Assembly (NCBI GenBank): GCA_964572225.1
Contig: CAZNFR010000026.1
Span: forward strand, 1-42,423
Source: CAZNFR01 sp964572225
GTDB lineage: Bacteria; Bacteroidota; Bacteroidia; Bacteroidales; GCA-2748055
Length of the DNA stretch: 42,423 nt
Direction of reading: 5' to 3'
Below the pieces are notes generated by a model. That model had not been told where the DNA came from and searched no databases. It was given only the letters and a program-made list of their open reading frames with translations. The position numbers and the translations under genes were made by a program. The first letter of the stretch is position 1. The number at the start of each line of letters is the position of its first letter. This document shows positions 1 through 9,126 of the stretch, piece by piece.

Positions 1-836
1 TCACTTCTTTCCAGATTTCGGATGATTTGCAGGGCCACGGCCTGTGCGCCAAGCTGACCGAAATGAAGGTAAGGGGAGAGGTCGGACACCACATCTTCAT
101 TGGGATCGTTCCTTTTTTCCTGATAATTTACCAATTTTTGGCTGAGGAAATGATTCAGGGTATTCTCTGCGGCAAGTTCACCGGGTTTGATCCAGTTTAC
201 CGGTTTAATATTTGGGTTAACCTTCAGGCTATTACGAATCTTTTCCCAATTGTTGACTGTCCATGGGAGTATCTGTGAATCTTCAAGTCTGGGTATTTCT
301 GTAAATTCATCCAGAAATTTCTCAAGATTGCGTTTGATCTTGGGTCTGAGAGTGTAGGCCCCAAATTCCTGCTTGTCACTCACAAACCGCGCCGGTACTA
401 TATTATGGGAGTCCACCTCAATTAGCGAAATGCCCGGGGTTGCGGCGATCTCATCCTGCCATTTTCTTTTAATCCGCAAAGGGTCGAAATCGGTAACTAT
501 ATAACCTGTCTTAGCAGTTCTTGCGAATTCCCTGAGATTTATCACCGGATCTCCCACCAGCAAATGAAAGGGTATGTTCTTGTCTTTAAGGGTTTTCTCT
601 ACTTCTTTTAACCCGTCAAGCATGAAGGTAAATTGCCTGAGGCCGGCCTCAAGGAAATCTTCAACCAGGATAAAGACCACGGCAATTTTCGCATTGTATT
701 TTTCCCTTAGATCCAGGGCATGGATCAAGCCCCAGTTGTTCCGGGTTCTCTGGTCCCGGCTCATCCAGTAGATAACATTTCCTGGGGTAGTATTTTCTCC
801 TCCCGGATGGATATATATTCTTTCCCTGGCGATCAT
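1..836 (-). CDS. Class II deoxyribodipyrimidine photolyase, N-terminal part (runs off left edge)
   Basis: Repairs cyclobutane pyrimidine dimers in DNA with light, using FAD; cytoplasmic. Reading the minus strand from the ATG at 836 gives an open frame of 278 codons with no stop before the window edge. Near residue 20 it reads VIYWMSRDQRTRNNWGL, the hallmark start of class II photolyases, and the Rossmann-like N-terminal domain follows, with NIPFHLLVGDP and later the DFDPLR and EVDSHNIVPA segments. Family members are about 450 residues, so the C-terminal FAD-binding helical domain lies outside the window. The gene sits 24 bp beyond the terminator that follows the PKD-repeat gene, so it is probably a separate transcription unit. 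The family assignment is firm; activity cannot be judged from this half. Confidence 0.92.
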   Translation of the reverse strand, partial: MIARERIYIHPGGENTTPGNVIYWMSRDQRTRNNWGLIHALDLREKYNAKIAVVFILVEDFLEAGLRQFTFMLDGLKEVEKTLKDKNIPFHLLVGDPVINLREFARTAKTGYIVTDFDPLRIKRKWQDEIAATPGISLIEVDSHNIVPARFVSDKQEFGAYTLRPKIKRNLEKFLDEFTEIPRLEDSQILPWTVNNWEKIRNSLKVNPNIKPVNWIKPGELAAENTLNHFLSQKLVNYQEKRNDPNEDVVSDLSPYLHFGQLGAQAVALQIIRNLERS

Positions 837-859
837 CGGATAAAAATATTAGATTAAAC

Positions 860-895
860 AACCGAAGGGATGACTCATGAAACACCCCTTCGGTT
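860..895 (-). terminator. Intrinsic terminator after the PKD-repeat gene
   Basis: A perfect 10-bp inverted repeat, AACCGAAGGG at 860-869 and CCCTTCGGTT at 886-895, with a 16-nt loop. On the minus strand it is followed by a T-rich stretch (GTTTAATCTAATATTTTT). It lies 87 bp after the stop of the giant PKD gene and just before the photolyase start, so it most likely ends the PKD transcript. Confidence 0.7.
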
Positions 896-981
896 AACAT
901 TTGGATTTATCGGATGTTTAATTCCGATCCTTTGAAAATGCAGATCCTGGTCTCCTCTGCTCAGGAATTTCGGTTAATCTC

Positions 982-3900
982 CTATTTTACAATGACCAAT
1001 GGAAGCGTACTGACATTTCCTAAACGGATCAATTTGATCAGGTAAATTCCCTCCGGCATTCTTGAAACGTCCCAGAGAACCTCGTGTTCCCCTTCCTGTT
1101 TCCTTGATTTTACAAGGGTTTCCACTCTGTTTCCGGAAATATCAAAAACTGCTATTTCAATACTCTCGTCCTGTGGGAGCCTGTAGTGCAGTCTGGTATA
1201 GTCAGTTGCCGGATTGGGCATTGCATTTAGCCAGGCTTCAGGCTTTTGCAAAGCAGGAGTTACAGAGGTAGGTCCGGCCTGCACTGTTTCGCAGGATATA
1301 TCTACCTGACCGGTCATCAGGTCGGTGACCCTCAGGCAGGCTGTATAGAAACCGGGATCCTGGTAATAGTGCCTTACGATCCTCGAACCTTCGGCCATTA
1401 CCGTAAAGGATTTTAGTTTGTTGTCTCCGAAATCCCACTCATAGGTAGCGCCGTCACCGGAACTGGCACCGACGAAATCAACCGGGTAGCCATCGGCTTT
1501 ATACCTGCTGGTATCGGTATCATAGGTGAATGCTGCTTTTAATATATGGGCTTCGCCCACATTAAGCAACTTGGATTCATTGCTCCGACACTGGGTATTA
1601 CTGTTAAAGGTTTGCAGGGAAACCAGATAGTATCCTTTGGATTGGTATTGGTGTTCCGGATTCCTTTCTGTGGATGTATTTCCGTCACCGAAATCCCAAA
1701 ACCACATATCCGGATCTCCATAGGAGTCTTCCTTGAATTTAGCTTTCAGATTGGTTGAATCTACGTTGAACATAAAGTTTGCGCGACAATCATTAAAATC
1801 CTGAAGCAGGATGGGTACCCAGTCGCATTTCATATTCCTTACACCTGCCTCATTGGTTACCGTCAGACAGGTAAGGTAATACCCGTCATCACCATAGAAA
1901 TGGGTAGGATCCTGGATATGGTCAACATACCCATCCCCAAAATTCCACAACCAGTCTACAATGTTGCCCTGGGATTTATCCATGAAGAACAACGTGCTTC
2001 CATCTTCTGCGGGTTTGTAGATGAAATCTGCCTTACAGTCTCCGTTCAGACCCGAGATAAGGATTATTTCTTCGTAATAGTCCATGCAATCTGAGCTGTT
2101 ATTGTAAATATTCAGTCCGACCGTATAGAAGCCCGGAGCGACGTATTTATGGACCGGTTCCGGATCCGAGGAAAAAGCTCCGTCACCAAAGGACCATAGT
2201 ATTGCTGTGGCCTGTCCGGTGGAAGCCTGACTGAAATAGGCGGTTGCATTCAGGGAATCCACAAATACCTCAAATTTGGCGGAACAGTCTATATTTCCCA
2301 CCTGGACTGTCCTGCTGGTTCTGTCCATGCAGTTGCCGGTCGAATCCTCAACGGTAAGTGTGACTTCATAGGTTCCTGCTTTTTTGTAGGTAATTGTAGG
2401 GCTTTCCTCAAGGCTAAAGGTTCCGTTGCCGAAACTCCAGTAGTATTCCATGATGGGTCCGGAAGATCGGTTAAAGAAATGGACCCGGTTTTCATCCGAA
2501 TTCACTGCTACTTTAAAGTTGGCTTCGCAATCCACTTTACCCACCTGAACGAATTCTGCATACTGGTCCATGCAATTATTCTCATCATCGCGCACAGAAA
2601 GGGTTACCAGGTACATGCCGGGCTCCTCATAATTGTGTTCCGGATGTTGTTTTTCAGATACATTTCCATCTCCGAAATTCCAGTACCAGCCAGTGAAACT
2701 GCCTTCTGACTTATCGGTGAATCTGACAGAATTTTCGAGGGGAAGGACATAATAATTATAAGAGGCCTCCAGCTTGCATCCTGGATCGCCGGCCTTTACC
2801 TTTTTACATATTTCATCTGTAATTCCGGTAGCTTCATTGAATACATTGAGACATACTTCGTAGTATCCCGGTTTCTCATAGCTATGCTGAAAGCTTTGCT
2901 GCTTGCTGCTGTTGCCGTCACCCAGGGTCCAGTACCAGTTTGTAACCGGCCCGGTTGAAAGGTCCTGGAAGCTTACATTGGCTCCTGCATCATCCCTGAA
3001 GAAACTGAAATCTGCATTGATCCTTTCCGTATCTGCATTGCCCACGAAGATTTCCCTACAGCTTCGGTCCTGACAATCTCCGGTGGCATCGGTAACGGTA
3101 AGGCATACCTTATACTCGCCTTTTTCCCTGTAAAAATGCTCGGGGGAAGGATCCATGCTGAAGTTCCCGTCACCGAATTCCCAATAATACTCTGCTGCAT
3201 TGAGGGAAGTACTGCTAAACCTGACCAGCCTGAGAGTCGGATTCACAATATAATCAAACTCAGAGACACAATCCACATTTCCTACTATCACCATTCTTTC
3301 TGAATAGGAAACACAATTGGTCCTGTCATCGAAAATGGAAAGCATAACATGGTAAATACCTGGAAGTGCATAACTGTGTGACGGGTTCTGGAGGCTGGAA
3401 CCGGTTCCGTCCCCGAAATCCCATTCCCAGGCTACGGGATCGCCCGAAGAGATATCGGTAAAGTTTACATCCTGACCATTGAGGGTATAGGTAAATTTTG
3501 CATCACATTCTGCTGCATTTTCCATTAGGTTGATTTTACGCGTAGAAGAGCCTTCTCCGCAGGAATTGAAGACCGTGAGTCGAACCTGATAATCTCCAGG
3601 CTCCGTGTAGATATGAACCGGATATTTTTCTGCGGAACTAGTTCCGTCACCAAAATCCCATAGATATTGGTTGGGATCGAATTCGTATTCATCATGGTAA
3701 TTCAGTCCGAAGAAAATGGAATCACGAACGTAAAGGCTGTGATTTTCAATGTAAAATTCCGGTCTTGGAACATTTCCTTCTTCAATCTTTACCCGGGTGG
3801 TTATTTCATCGCTTCTCCCGCAGGCATTGGTTGCTGTGAGCGTGGCAATATACTCTCCTGGTTCGCTGTATATATGTTGGGGACTCCTTTCCGTACTGCT

Positions 3901-6486
3901 CTCGCCATCCCCAAATTCCCACAGGTAACTTTCTCCTCCCGCCACAATAAATTTGACCGGATCTCCCGGACAGGTTCCGGGATGTTCATAGCTTTCTTTC
4001 CAGCGTGTGAATTCACCCGTTAAAAAATCGCTTCGTTTGGAACATCCATCCGTCAGGATTTGAAGGGTTAGAAGGTCTGGTCCGTTTTTAACCACCTGAT
4101 ACATTCCATTTTCTCCGCACAGATCTCCCGATAAAAATTCAATTTCGGAAACCCCGTCGCCTGAGTACAGATATTCACCGGAAGTGAGGTCCTGATGCTG
4201 ATTATAATAAAAGGGATCGTCCGTATAATACATATGGTAGTAATGATTCATTGCGGAAGAATCGGAGTATATTTCAAGCATGGCATAGACTCCCTCCTGA
4301 ATTTTCCGGTACCAACGTCCTTCAGGATCTTCTGAATTACAAATTTCATCCCATACCTGGGTTATCAGAATCCCATCGGGGGAAAAGTCGGTGATATTTG
4401 TGCTTCCATTAGGTTCCAAAGGCAAGGCATGGATAAGCTTCATGTCGCTGCCCATCAGGGTTCCCCAAACTTCAGGTTCATCCCCGAATTCCATTTCACC
4501 GGGACAGAAATATCCGGCAGCCATTCCCACTTTTTGTTCTCCTGCAATATTAATAGGGACCCAGGCGGTAACAACCTCCCCTTCGGCAATATTGGCACTT
4601 TGAAAGCCCAGGTATCCGTCCGGTTTTCCGGGATCATTCTCCGTATCCAGTCCTCCATACCAAAAGAAAAGATAAAAGGAATCTGCATAGGTAGGTTGCC
4701 ATTCCGTCCATTTAACTGGAATAATGAATTCATGATCGGTCTCGTTTTTCTTTTCCGACCAGTCATCGGGGATTACATCTTCATCCGAAACACTTGAGTT
4801 TGCAACATAATAGAAAGGTAACTGAACATCGGGTGTCACTATTATGGTTCCCGTGCTTTCCAATTTGTTTCCACACAGGTTTTCTGCAGTTAAACTGAAT
4901 TCATAACTTCCCTCATCATAGTATTGATGTTCTGCCAGGGTTCTCAATTCAGAATTTCCAATTCCGGTTATGCTTCCGTCCACATCCCCATCACCAAAGT
5001 CGATACTGTAATGATAGTTGTTATCCGGGTCGAACCGGTTATCGAAAAAGTAAACCTTTTCCCCGGGACAGATCTCGAAGGGTGCAACGCCTAGTTCAGC
5101 GAATAGCGGAAGGCTGTTATCTACGTTCACATATTTGGAAATACTGCTTACCCCCCCGCATTCAGTCCTGGCATTCAGGGTAACGGTAAACAGACCTTCG
5201 GAAGTAAACCTGTGAGAGGCGTCTCTGGAAACCAGGTAAACATTGTCGCCGAAATCCCATTCATATTCCACAGCGTTTTCGTAATAGCTTGTATTGATAA
5301 AGTGAACAATTTCGCCCGGACATACCGTAATCGTGTCCATCCACTCAGGATCCTGATTTGACCTGTCAGGCATATCGAAAATGAAGGACAGGTCGGTCAC
5401 CATATCACTTACATTCTCAGAAACCACCAGAAATTGCGTAACCGTATCTGAGGCACCACAGGCATTTTGCACAATATGAGTAACTTCATAGTCACCCGGG
5501 GAGGCAAAACTGTAGTTGATCTCTCTTCCCTCTGTTGTACCTCCGTCGCTAAAAAGCCACTTATGACTGCCAGGGAATTCACCGATAAAACGAATATCAT
5601 TATTGGGACATGGATCCATCATAAAAGAATTCTTCCAGTGAAAAGAGGCATTTGCAGGAAGAGAAGATTCGATGGAGGCCGTGATTTCTGCTGTTGCTGT
5701 TCCTCCACATTGGTTCCAGACTGTCAGGTTTACCGGGTAGGTTACAGCATCCTGGTCTCCGTAAACGTGCACGGGTGATTTTTCGTTTGAAGTGTGACCA
5801 TCTCCGAAATCCCAAAGATAGCCCGTGAAAGTTCCCACTGCATCGAAACGGATCTCTTCATTCGGACAAACCGGTCCGGACCCAATCACGTAAGGCTTGG
5901 GTTCCGGAATAGCTCCCTCCTTCACCTCTATCAGCCTTGTTATGGTGTCTGTTCCGCAATTGTTGGAGGCGATAAGACTCACAACATAATTTCCGGATGC
6001 GGTATAACGGTGCCTGGGATACAAGGAAAAAAGATCCGGGTTAAAGAAATTCCCGTCGCCAAAATCCCATTCTGCAGAAACCGGTTCAGGTTCAATTCTG
6101 AAGCTTACTTCTTCTCCAGGACATACCTGAGATCCCGGAGTAATTACAAAATCATCTACCACCCCTTTCACCAGAATATCCTGGGAATAAACACCGAGTA
6201 TACCCAGATCATCGCTTACTTCCAGCTCGATCCGGTGCATACCCTTGTCCAGATTATAATCCGGGGGATAAAGACCAAAATACAGGTCTTCCCCATTAAG
6301 GTACCACTTGTAATTAACAACACCCTGATAATCATTGATTGTAGTAGTGTTGTTGAACACTACGATAACTGGTTCACATTCACCCGAAATATCGAGCCAG
6401 AAAGATATATTATTCTGTGCCTGGGATGTGAATGTGAGGAAAACCAGAACAATCGTCGCCTGTAGGAATCCCAATGTCTTTTTCAT
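982..6486 (-). CDS. Giant PKD-repeat surface protein with T9SS type A sorting domain
   Basis: Large secreted or cell-surface protein of 1834 residues, probably adhesive or scaffolding; no enzymatic motif seen. The frame is open up to 6546, but I place the start at the ATG at 6486, where a signal peptide begins (MKKTLGFLQATIVLVFLTFT, then SQAQ). I count 16 PKD-like repeats by their WxFGDG core, with variants such as WTLGDG, WSFGNG and WLFSDG, five before and eleven after a roughly 285-residue non-PKD insert at about residues 549-834. The last ~85 residues (NPATDYTRLHY, later VFDISGNRV, ending GIYLIKL and LVIVK) form a type A T9SS C-terminal sorting domain. Known for the family: such domains are cleaved on export through the T9SS and the protein is anchored at the surface. 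The upstream neighbour is the TPR-SpoIIE gene on the same strand, 128 bp away. Confidence 0.93.
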   Translation of the reverse strand: MKKTLGFLQATIVLVFLTFTSQAQNNISFWLDISGECEPVIVVFNNTTTINDYQGVVNYKWYLNGEDLYFGLYPPDYNLDKGMHRIELEVSDDLGILGVYSQDILVKGVVDDFVITPGSQVCPGEEVSFRIEPEPVSAEWDFGDGNFFNPDLFSLYPRHRYTASGNYVVSLIASNNCGTDTITRLIEVKEGAIPEPKPYVIGSGPVCPNEEIRFDAVGTFTGYLWDFGDGHTSNEKSPVHVYGDQDAVTYPVNLTVWNQCGGTATAEITASIESSLPANASFHWKNSFMMDPCPNNDIRFIGEFPGSHKWLFSDGGTTEGREINYSFASPGDYEVTHIVQNACGASDTVTQFLVVSENVSDMVTDLSFIFDMPDRSNQDPEWMDTITVCPGEIVHFINTSYYENAVEYEWDFGDNVYLVSRDASHRFTSEGLFTVTLNARTECGGVSSISKYVNVDNSLPLFAELGVAPFEICPGEKVYFFDNRFDPDNNYHYSIDFGDGDVDGSITGIGNSELRTLAEHQYYDEGSYEFSLTAENLCGNKLESTGTIIVTPDVQLPFYYVANSSVSDEDVIPDDWSEKKNETDHEFIIPVKWTEWQPTYADSFYLFFWYGGLDTENDPGKPDGYLGFQSANIAEGEVVTAWVPINIAGEQKVGMAAGYFCPGEMEFGDEPEVWGTLMGSDMKLIHALPLEPNGSTNITDFSPDGILITQVWDEICNSEDPEGRWYRKIQEGVYAMLEIYSDSSAMNHYYHMYYTDDPFYYNQHQDLTSGEYLYSGDGVSEIEFLSGDLCGENGMYQVVKNGPDLLTLQILTDGCSKRSDFLTGEFTRWKESYEHPGTCPGDPVKFIVAGGESYLWEFGDGESSTERSPQHIYSEPGEYIATLTATNACGRSDEITTRVKIEEGNVPRPEFYIENHSLYVRDSIFFGLNYHDEYEFDPNQYLWDFGDGTSSAEKYPVHIYTEPGDYQVRLTVFNSCGEGSSTRKINLMENAAECDAKFTYTLNGQDVNFTDISSGDPVAWEWDFGDGTGSSLQNPSHSYALPGIYHVMLSIFDDRTNCVSYSERMVIVGNVDCVSEFDYIVNPTLRLVRFSSTSLNAAEYYWEFGDGNFSMDPSPEHFYREKGEYKVCLTVTDATGDCQDRSCREIFVGNADTERINADFSFFRDDAGANVSFQDLSTGPVTNWYWTLGDGNSSKQQSFQHSYEKPGYYEVCLNVFNEATGITDEICKKVKAGDPGCKLEASYNYYVLPLENSVRFTDKSEGSFTGWYWNFGDGNVSEKQHPEHNYEEPGMYLVTLSVRDDENNCMDQYAEFVQVGKVDCEANFKVAVNSDENRVHFFNRSSGPIMEYYWSFGNGTFSLEESPTITYKKAGTYEVTLTVEDSTGNCMDRTSRTVQVGNIDCSAKFEVFVDSLNATAYFSQASTGQATAILWSFGDGAFSSDPEPVHKYVAPGFYTVGLNIYNNSSDCMDYYEEIILISGLNGDCKADFIYKPAEDGSTLFFMDKSQGNIVDWLWNFGDGYVDHIQDPTHFYGDDGYYLTCLTVTNEAGVRNMKCDWVPILLQDFNDCRANFMFNVDSTNLKAKFKEDSYGDPDMWFWDFGDGNTSTERNPEHQYQSKGYYLVSLQTFNSNTQCRSNESKLLNVGEAHILKAAFTYDTDTSRYKADGYPVDFVGASSGDGATYEWDFGDNKLKSFTVMAEGSRIVRHYYQDPGFYTACLRVTDLMTGQVDISCETVQAGPTSVTPALQKPEAWLNAMPNPATDYTRLHYRLPQDESIEIAVFDISGNRVETLVKSRKQEGEHEVLWDVSRMPEGIYLIKLIRLGNVSTLPLVIVK
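1280..6150 (-). repeat. Array of 16 PKD-like protein repeats
   Basis: Translation shows 16 WxFGDG-type cores, spaced roughly 80-95 residues apart. They divide into five upstream and eleven downstream copies around the insert encoded at about 3985-4840. Many copies carry paired cysteines flanking the core. The repeats are diverged at DNA level, so this is a protein repeat array rather than a recent tandem duplication. Confidence 0.85.
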
Positions 6487-6614
6487 GCCAGCGTAAGTAT
6501 ATTGATTTACTTTTTTTTTACGGCAGCTAAAAGTCTTGGTTTCCAATTAGATGAAAAAATATATCTAACAAAAATGGAGGAAGGGTGTTTTCGGAAAGGG
6601 ATTGATTATGGGGG

Positions 6615-8987
6615 TTATATTTTAAGACCGATTATCAGAACATCATCGATTTGTTCAATGTTTCCTCTCCACTTATTGAATCGGTACAGAAGCTGATCAA
6701 ACTGTTCATCGAAAGGTTTGGAATGAATGGTACGGATAAGTTCTTTAAATTTTCCGGCCATAAACTTCTTCCCTTTTTCTCCTCCGAACTGATCCATGTA
6801 TCCATCGGAGAAAAGGTAAAGACAGTCGTCTTTCTTAATCTCGAAGCGGTTATTGGTGAATTTGCGGCTTTTGTTGAATGAGATCCCGATCGGCATTTTA
6901 TCGGCTTTATACTCTTTAAATTCATTGTTTCTTATCAGGTAAAGGGAATTGTAGGCTCCTGCATATTCAGCAGCCATATTCTGAGGATCAATCACCAGCA
7001 ATGAAATATCCATTCCATCCTGGGCTTCACCTTCCTTACCGGTCTGATGAAGGGATTCCACAACGTTTCGTCTAAGTTCGTTCAGGATTTCATGTGCTTC
7101 AATCACCTTATTTTTATTTACAATTTCATGAAGGAAGGAAACTCCGAGCATGCTCATGAATGCACCCGGAACCCCGTGGCCGGTGCAATCTGCGGCTACC
7201 ACAACAATTTTTCCCTCCATTTCTGTCATCCAGTAGAAATCGCCTGATACAATATCTCTGGGAAGATAAAGAACAAAATGTTCGGAAAGATTTTGAGTCA
7301 GAATACGGTCGGGAGGAAGGATGGCATTTTGTATTCTACTGGCATACTGGATACTATCGGTAATTTCCTGTTTTTGCTGAAGGATCTGATCTCTTTGCTG
7401 CTTAATTTCTATATTTTGTTCCTCAAGCAAAATATTGGCTCTTTTTTTCTCCCTGAACTGCCGGTAGAAAAGCATGGAGAAGATCGCCACGACAAAAAGT
7501 CCGAAAATTACACTGATCAGAAGCACCCTTTGCCGCCTCAGTTCCGCATCCTTTGCCGCAGATTCTGCTTCCTGTTCCGCATTTTTTAAGCGTTGAACTT
7601 CGAGTTCCCTTTCCACTCTTTCTGTTTCGTACTTTGTTTCCAGTTCGGTGATCTGTTTCAGATACTCCTCTGTGATGCTCGAATCCTTAAGTGCATTATA
7701 GGTTTTGAAGTACTCCAGGGCAGTATTGAGCTTTCCCTGTTTTTCATAAACTTCAGAAATATTCTTATAGGTTTCGTACACTTCTTTTTTTAATTCCAGA
7801 TCTTCACTGATATTGAGACTTCGGTTAAAATAGTCCAGTGCCCTTTCATACCTTTCCCATTTAAGATATACTCTCCCGATGTCCCGGAGGTTGGAAGCGG
7901 TTTCTTTACGATTTCCTATTTCCTCGTTTATTGTAAGGGCCTGCATGGAATAGTTCAGGGCATCCTGAAGGTTGCCTCTTTCAAGATAAATATTTCCGAT
8001 ATGATTCTGAACCGATGCAATTCCGGGTTTATAGTTAAGAATCCTGAATTCTTTCAGGGCTTTTTCGAAATTTAGGATTGCTTCGTCCGGATTGTTTAAC
8101 TCATTGTAAACCAGTCCGATATTATTAAGAGTGTTGGCAATCTGAAAAGGGTTGTCCATGGCTTCAAAAAGCCTGAGACTTTGTTGGTAATAATCAAGAG
8201 CCCGGGTATAATCCACCCCTACATAGTAAAATATGTTTCCCATATTGCTAAGGGCTTTTGCAATCTGAAGGGTGTCTCCAATCTCCTCCTGGAGATCCAG
8301 GTTCCTCTGATAGTATTCGGTAGCTTGCTGGTAATCGCCCCAGTTCTTGTAGATGACCCCGATATTGGTTAGCATGACTCCGACCTCCTGCTTGATATCG
8401 AGGTCTTCATAAATTCCCAGTGCAGTTTCCCAGGCATCAAGTGCTTCCCGGTAGTTACTGACGTAATAATGGCTTAAACCGATAATGGCACTTGCCTTGG
8501 CTTTCAGCTCTTCTCTCTCAAGCATTTGAGCAATTGAGAATGATTCTTCCGAAAGTTCAATTGCGCGTTGAGGATTGGTACTGGAAATTTGTTCAGCAAG
8601 AAAATTAAGATTTTGGGCAAGCTCAAGACTATCTTCGAGTTCTCTCCGGTAATCCAGTGATTTCTCCAGATACCTTATGGCATCATCTCTTCGGCGGGTT
8701 ACAATAGATATCCGTCCTAAGAGAAGATTTGCATCGGCCCTTAGGTTGGTCAGCTCAAGAGAATCGGCAATTTGCAGGGCTTCCGTGGCATTTTGGAAAG
8801 AACTCTGGGCATCCCGGTTGGCATAATGTAATTTGGCAATTTCGAAGATTGAATACGCTTTTTCTTCCATAGTCTGATCCGGCAGGATCCGGGAAATACT
8901 GTCTATCCTTGCCTCAAACTGGGAATGGACCGGTATAAGGTAGCAAAACAGGAACAGAAAAGGGAGTATGTATTTTACCTTTACCAT
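6615..8987 (-). CDS. TPR-repeat membrane protein with SpoIIE/PP2C-type phosphatase domain
   Basis: Probable signal-transducing serine/threonine phosphatase of the SpoIIE/RsbU type, 790 residues. An N-terminal signal sequence (MVKVKYILPFLFLFCYLIPV) is followed by many TPR units at about residues 45-440, such as GDYQQATEYYQRNLDLQEEI, predicted to be periplasmic. A coiled coil precedes one transmembrane helix at about 486-505 (VLLISVIFGLFVVAIFSMLF), then a second coiled coil. The cytoplasmic PP2C domain runs from about 565 to 790. Its metal-binding motifs are visible: DIVSGDFYW, AADCTGHGVPGAFMS and YLFSDGYMDQFGG. The layout suggests a periplasmic input controlling dephosphorylation of a cytoplasmic partner such as an anti-anti-sigma factor; the partner is not in the window. 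A Bacteroidota promoter lies at 9007-9037. Confidence 0.92.
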   Translation of the reverse strand: MVKVKYILPFLFLFCYLIPVHSQFEARIDSISRILPDQTMEEKAYSIFEIAKLHYANRDAQSSFQNATEALQIADSLELTNLRADANLLLGRISIVTRRRDDAIRYLEKSLDYRRELEDSLELAQNLNFLAEQISSTNPQRAIELSEESFSIAQMLEREELKAKASAIIGLSHYYVSNYREALDAWETALGIYEDLDIKQEVGVMLTNIGVIYKNWGDYQQATEYYQRNLDLQEEIGDTLQIAKALSNMGNIFYYVGVDYTRALDYYQQSLRLFEAMDNPFQIANTLNNIGLVYNELNNPDEAILNFEKALKEFRILNYKPGIASVQNHIGNIYLERGNLQDALNYSMQALTINEEIGNRKETASNLRDIGRVYLKWERYERALDYFNRSLNISEDLELKKEVYETYKNISEVYEKQGKLNTALEYFKTYNALKDSSITEEYLKQITELETKYETERVERELEVQRLKNAEQEAESAAKDAELRRQRVLLISVIFGLFVVAIFSMLFYRQFREKKRANILLEEQNIEIKQQRDQILQQKQEITDSIQYASRIQNAILPPDRILTQNLSEHFVLYLPRDIVSGDFYWMTEMEGKIVVVAADCTGHGVPGAFMSMLGVSFLHEIVNKNKVIEAHEILNELRRNVVESLHQTGKEGEAQDGMDISLLVIDPQNMAAEYAGAYNSLYLIRNNEFKEYKADKMPIGISFNKSRKFTNNRFEIKKDDCLYLFSDGYMDQFGGEKGKKFMAGKFKELIRTIHSKPFDEQFDQLLYRFNKWRGNIEQIDDVLIIGLKI

Positions 8988-9006
8988 AGGGTTTTGGTGT
9001 TATCGG

Positions 9007-9037
9007 TAAATGTAAATTTTTTGTCAGTTATTCCAAA
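9007..9037 (-). promoter_or_regulatory. Bacteroidota-type promoter for the TPR-SpoIIE gene
   Basis: On the minus strand, TTTG (9037-9034) is followed by a 19-nt spacer and TACATTTA (9014-9007), one mismatch from the Bacteroidota -7 consensus TAnnTTTG. It sits about 20 bp upstream of the ATG at 8987. Confidence 0.55.
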
Positions 9038-9064
9038 GGACTTTTTTAATTATCCGTTGAAGAA

Positions 9065-9105
9065 AAAAGCTGCCCCTGACCCGGATGATCAGCAGAGCAG
9101 CTTTT
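9065..9105 (-). terminator. Intrinsic terminator after the POT transporter gene
   Basis: Inverted repeat AAAAGCTGC (9065-9073) and GCAGCTTTT (9097-9105) with a 23-nt loop. On the minus strand the stem is followed by TTCTTC, giving a TTTTTTC tract. It lies 22 bp past the POT stop codon. Confidence 0.7.
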
Positions 9106-9126
9106 CAGACCTTTTTTCGTATTCTT

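Noticed and set aside
661..900. Minus-strand 79-codon frame overlapping the photolyase start
   Set aside because: It is in a different frame from the photolyase and runs through the terminator hairpin; no homology pattern.
5794..6465. Plus-strand 223-codon open frame antisense to the PKD gene
   Set aside because: Composition follows the opposite strand, no family pattern, and the PKD frame on the minus strand is clearly the real gene.
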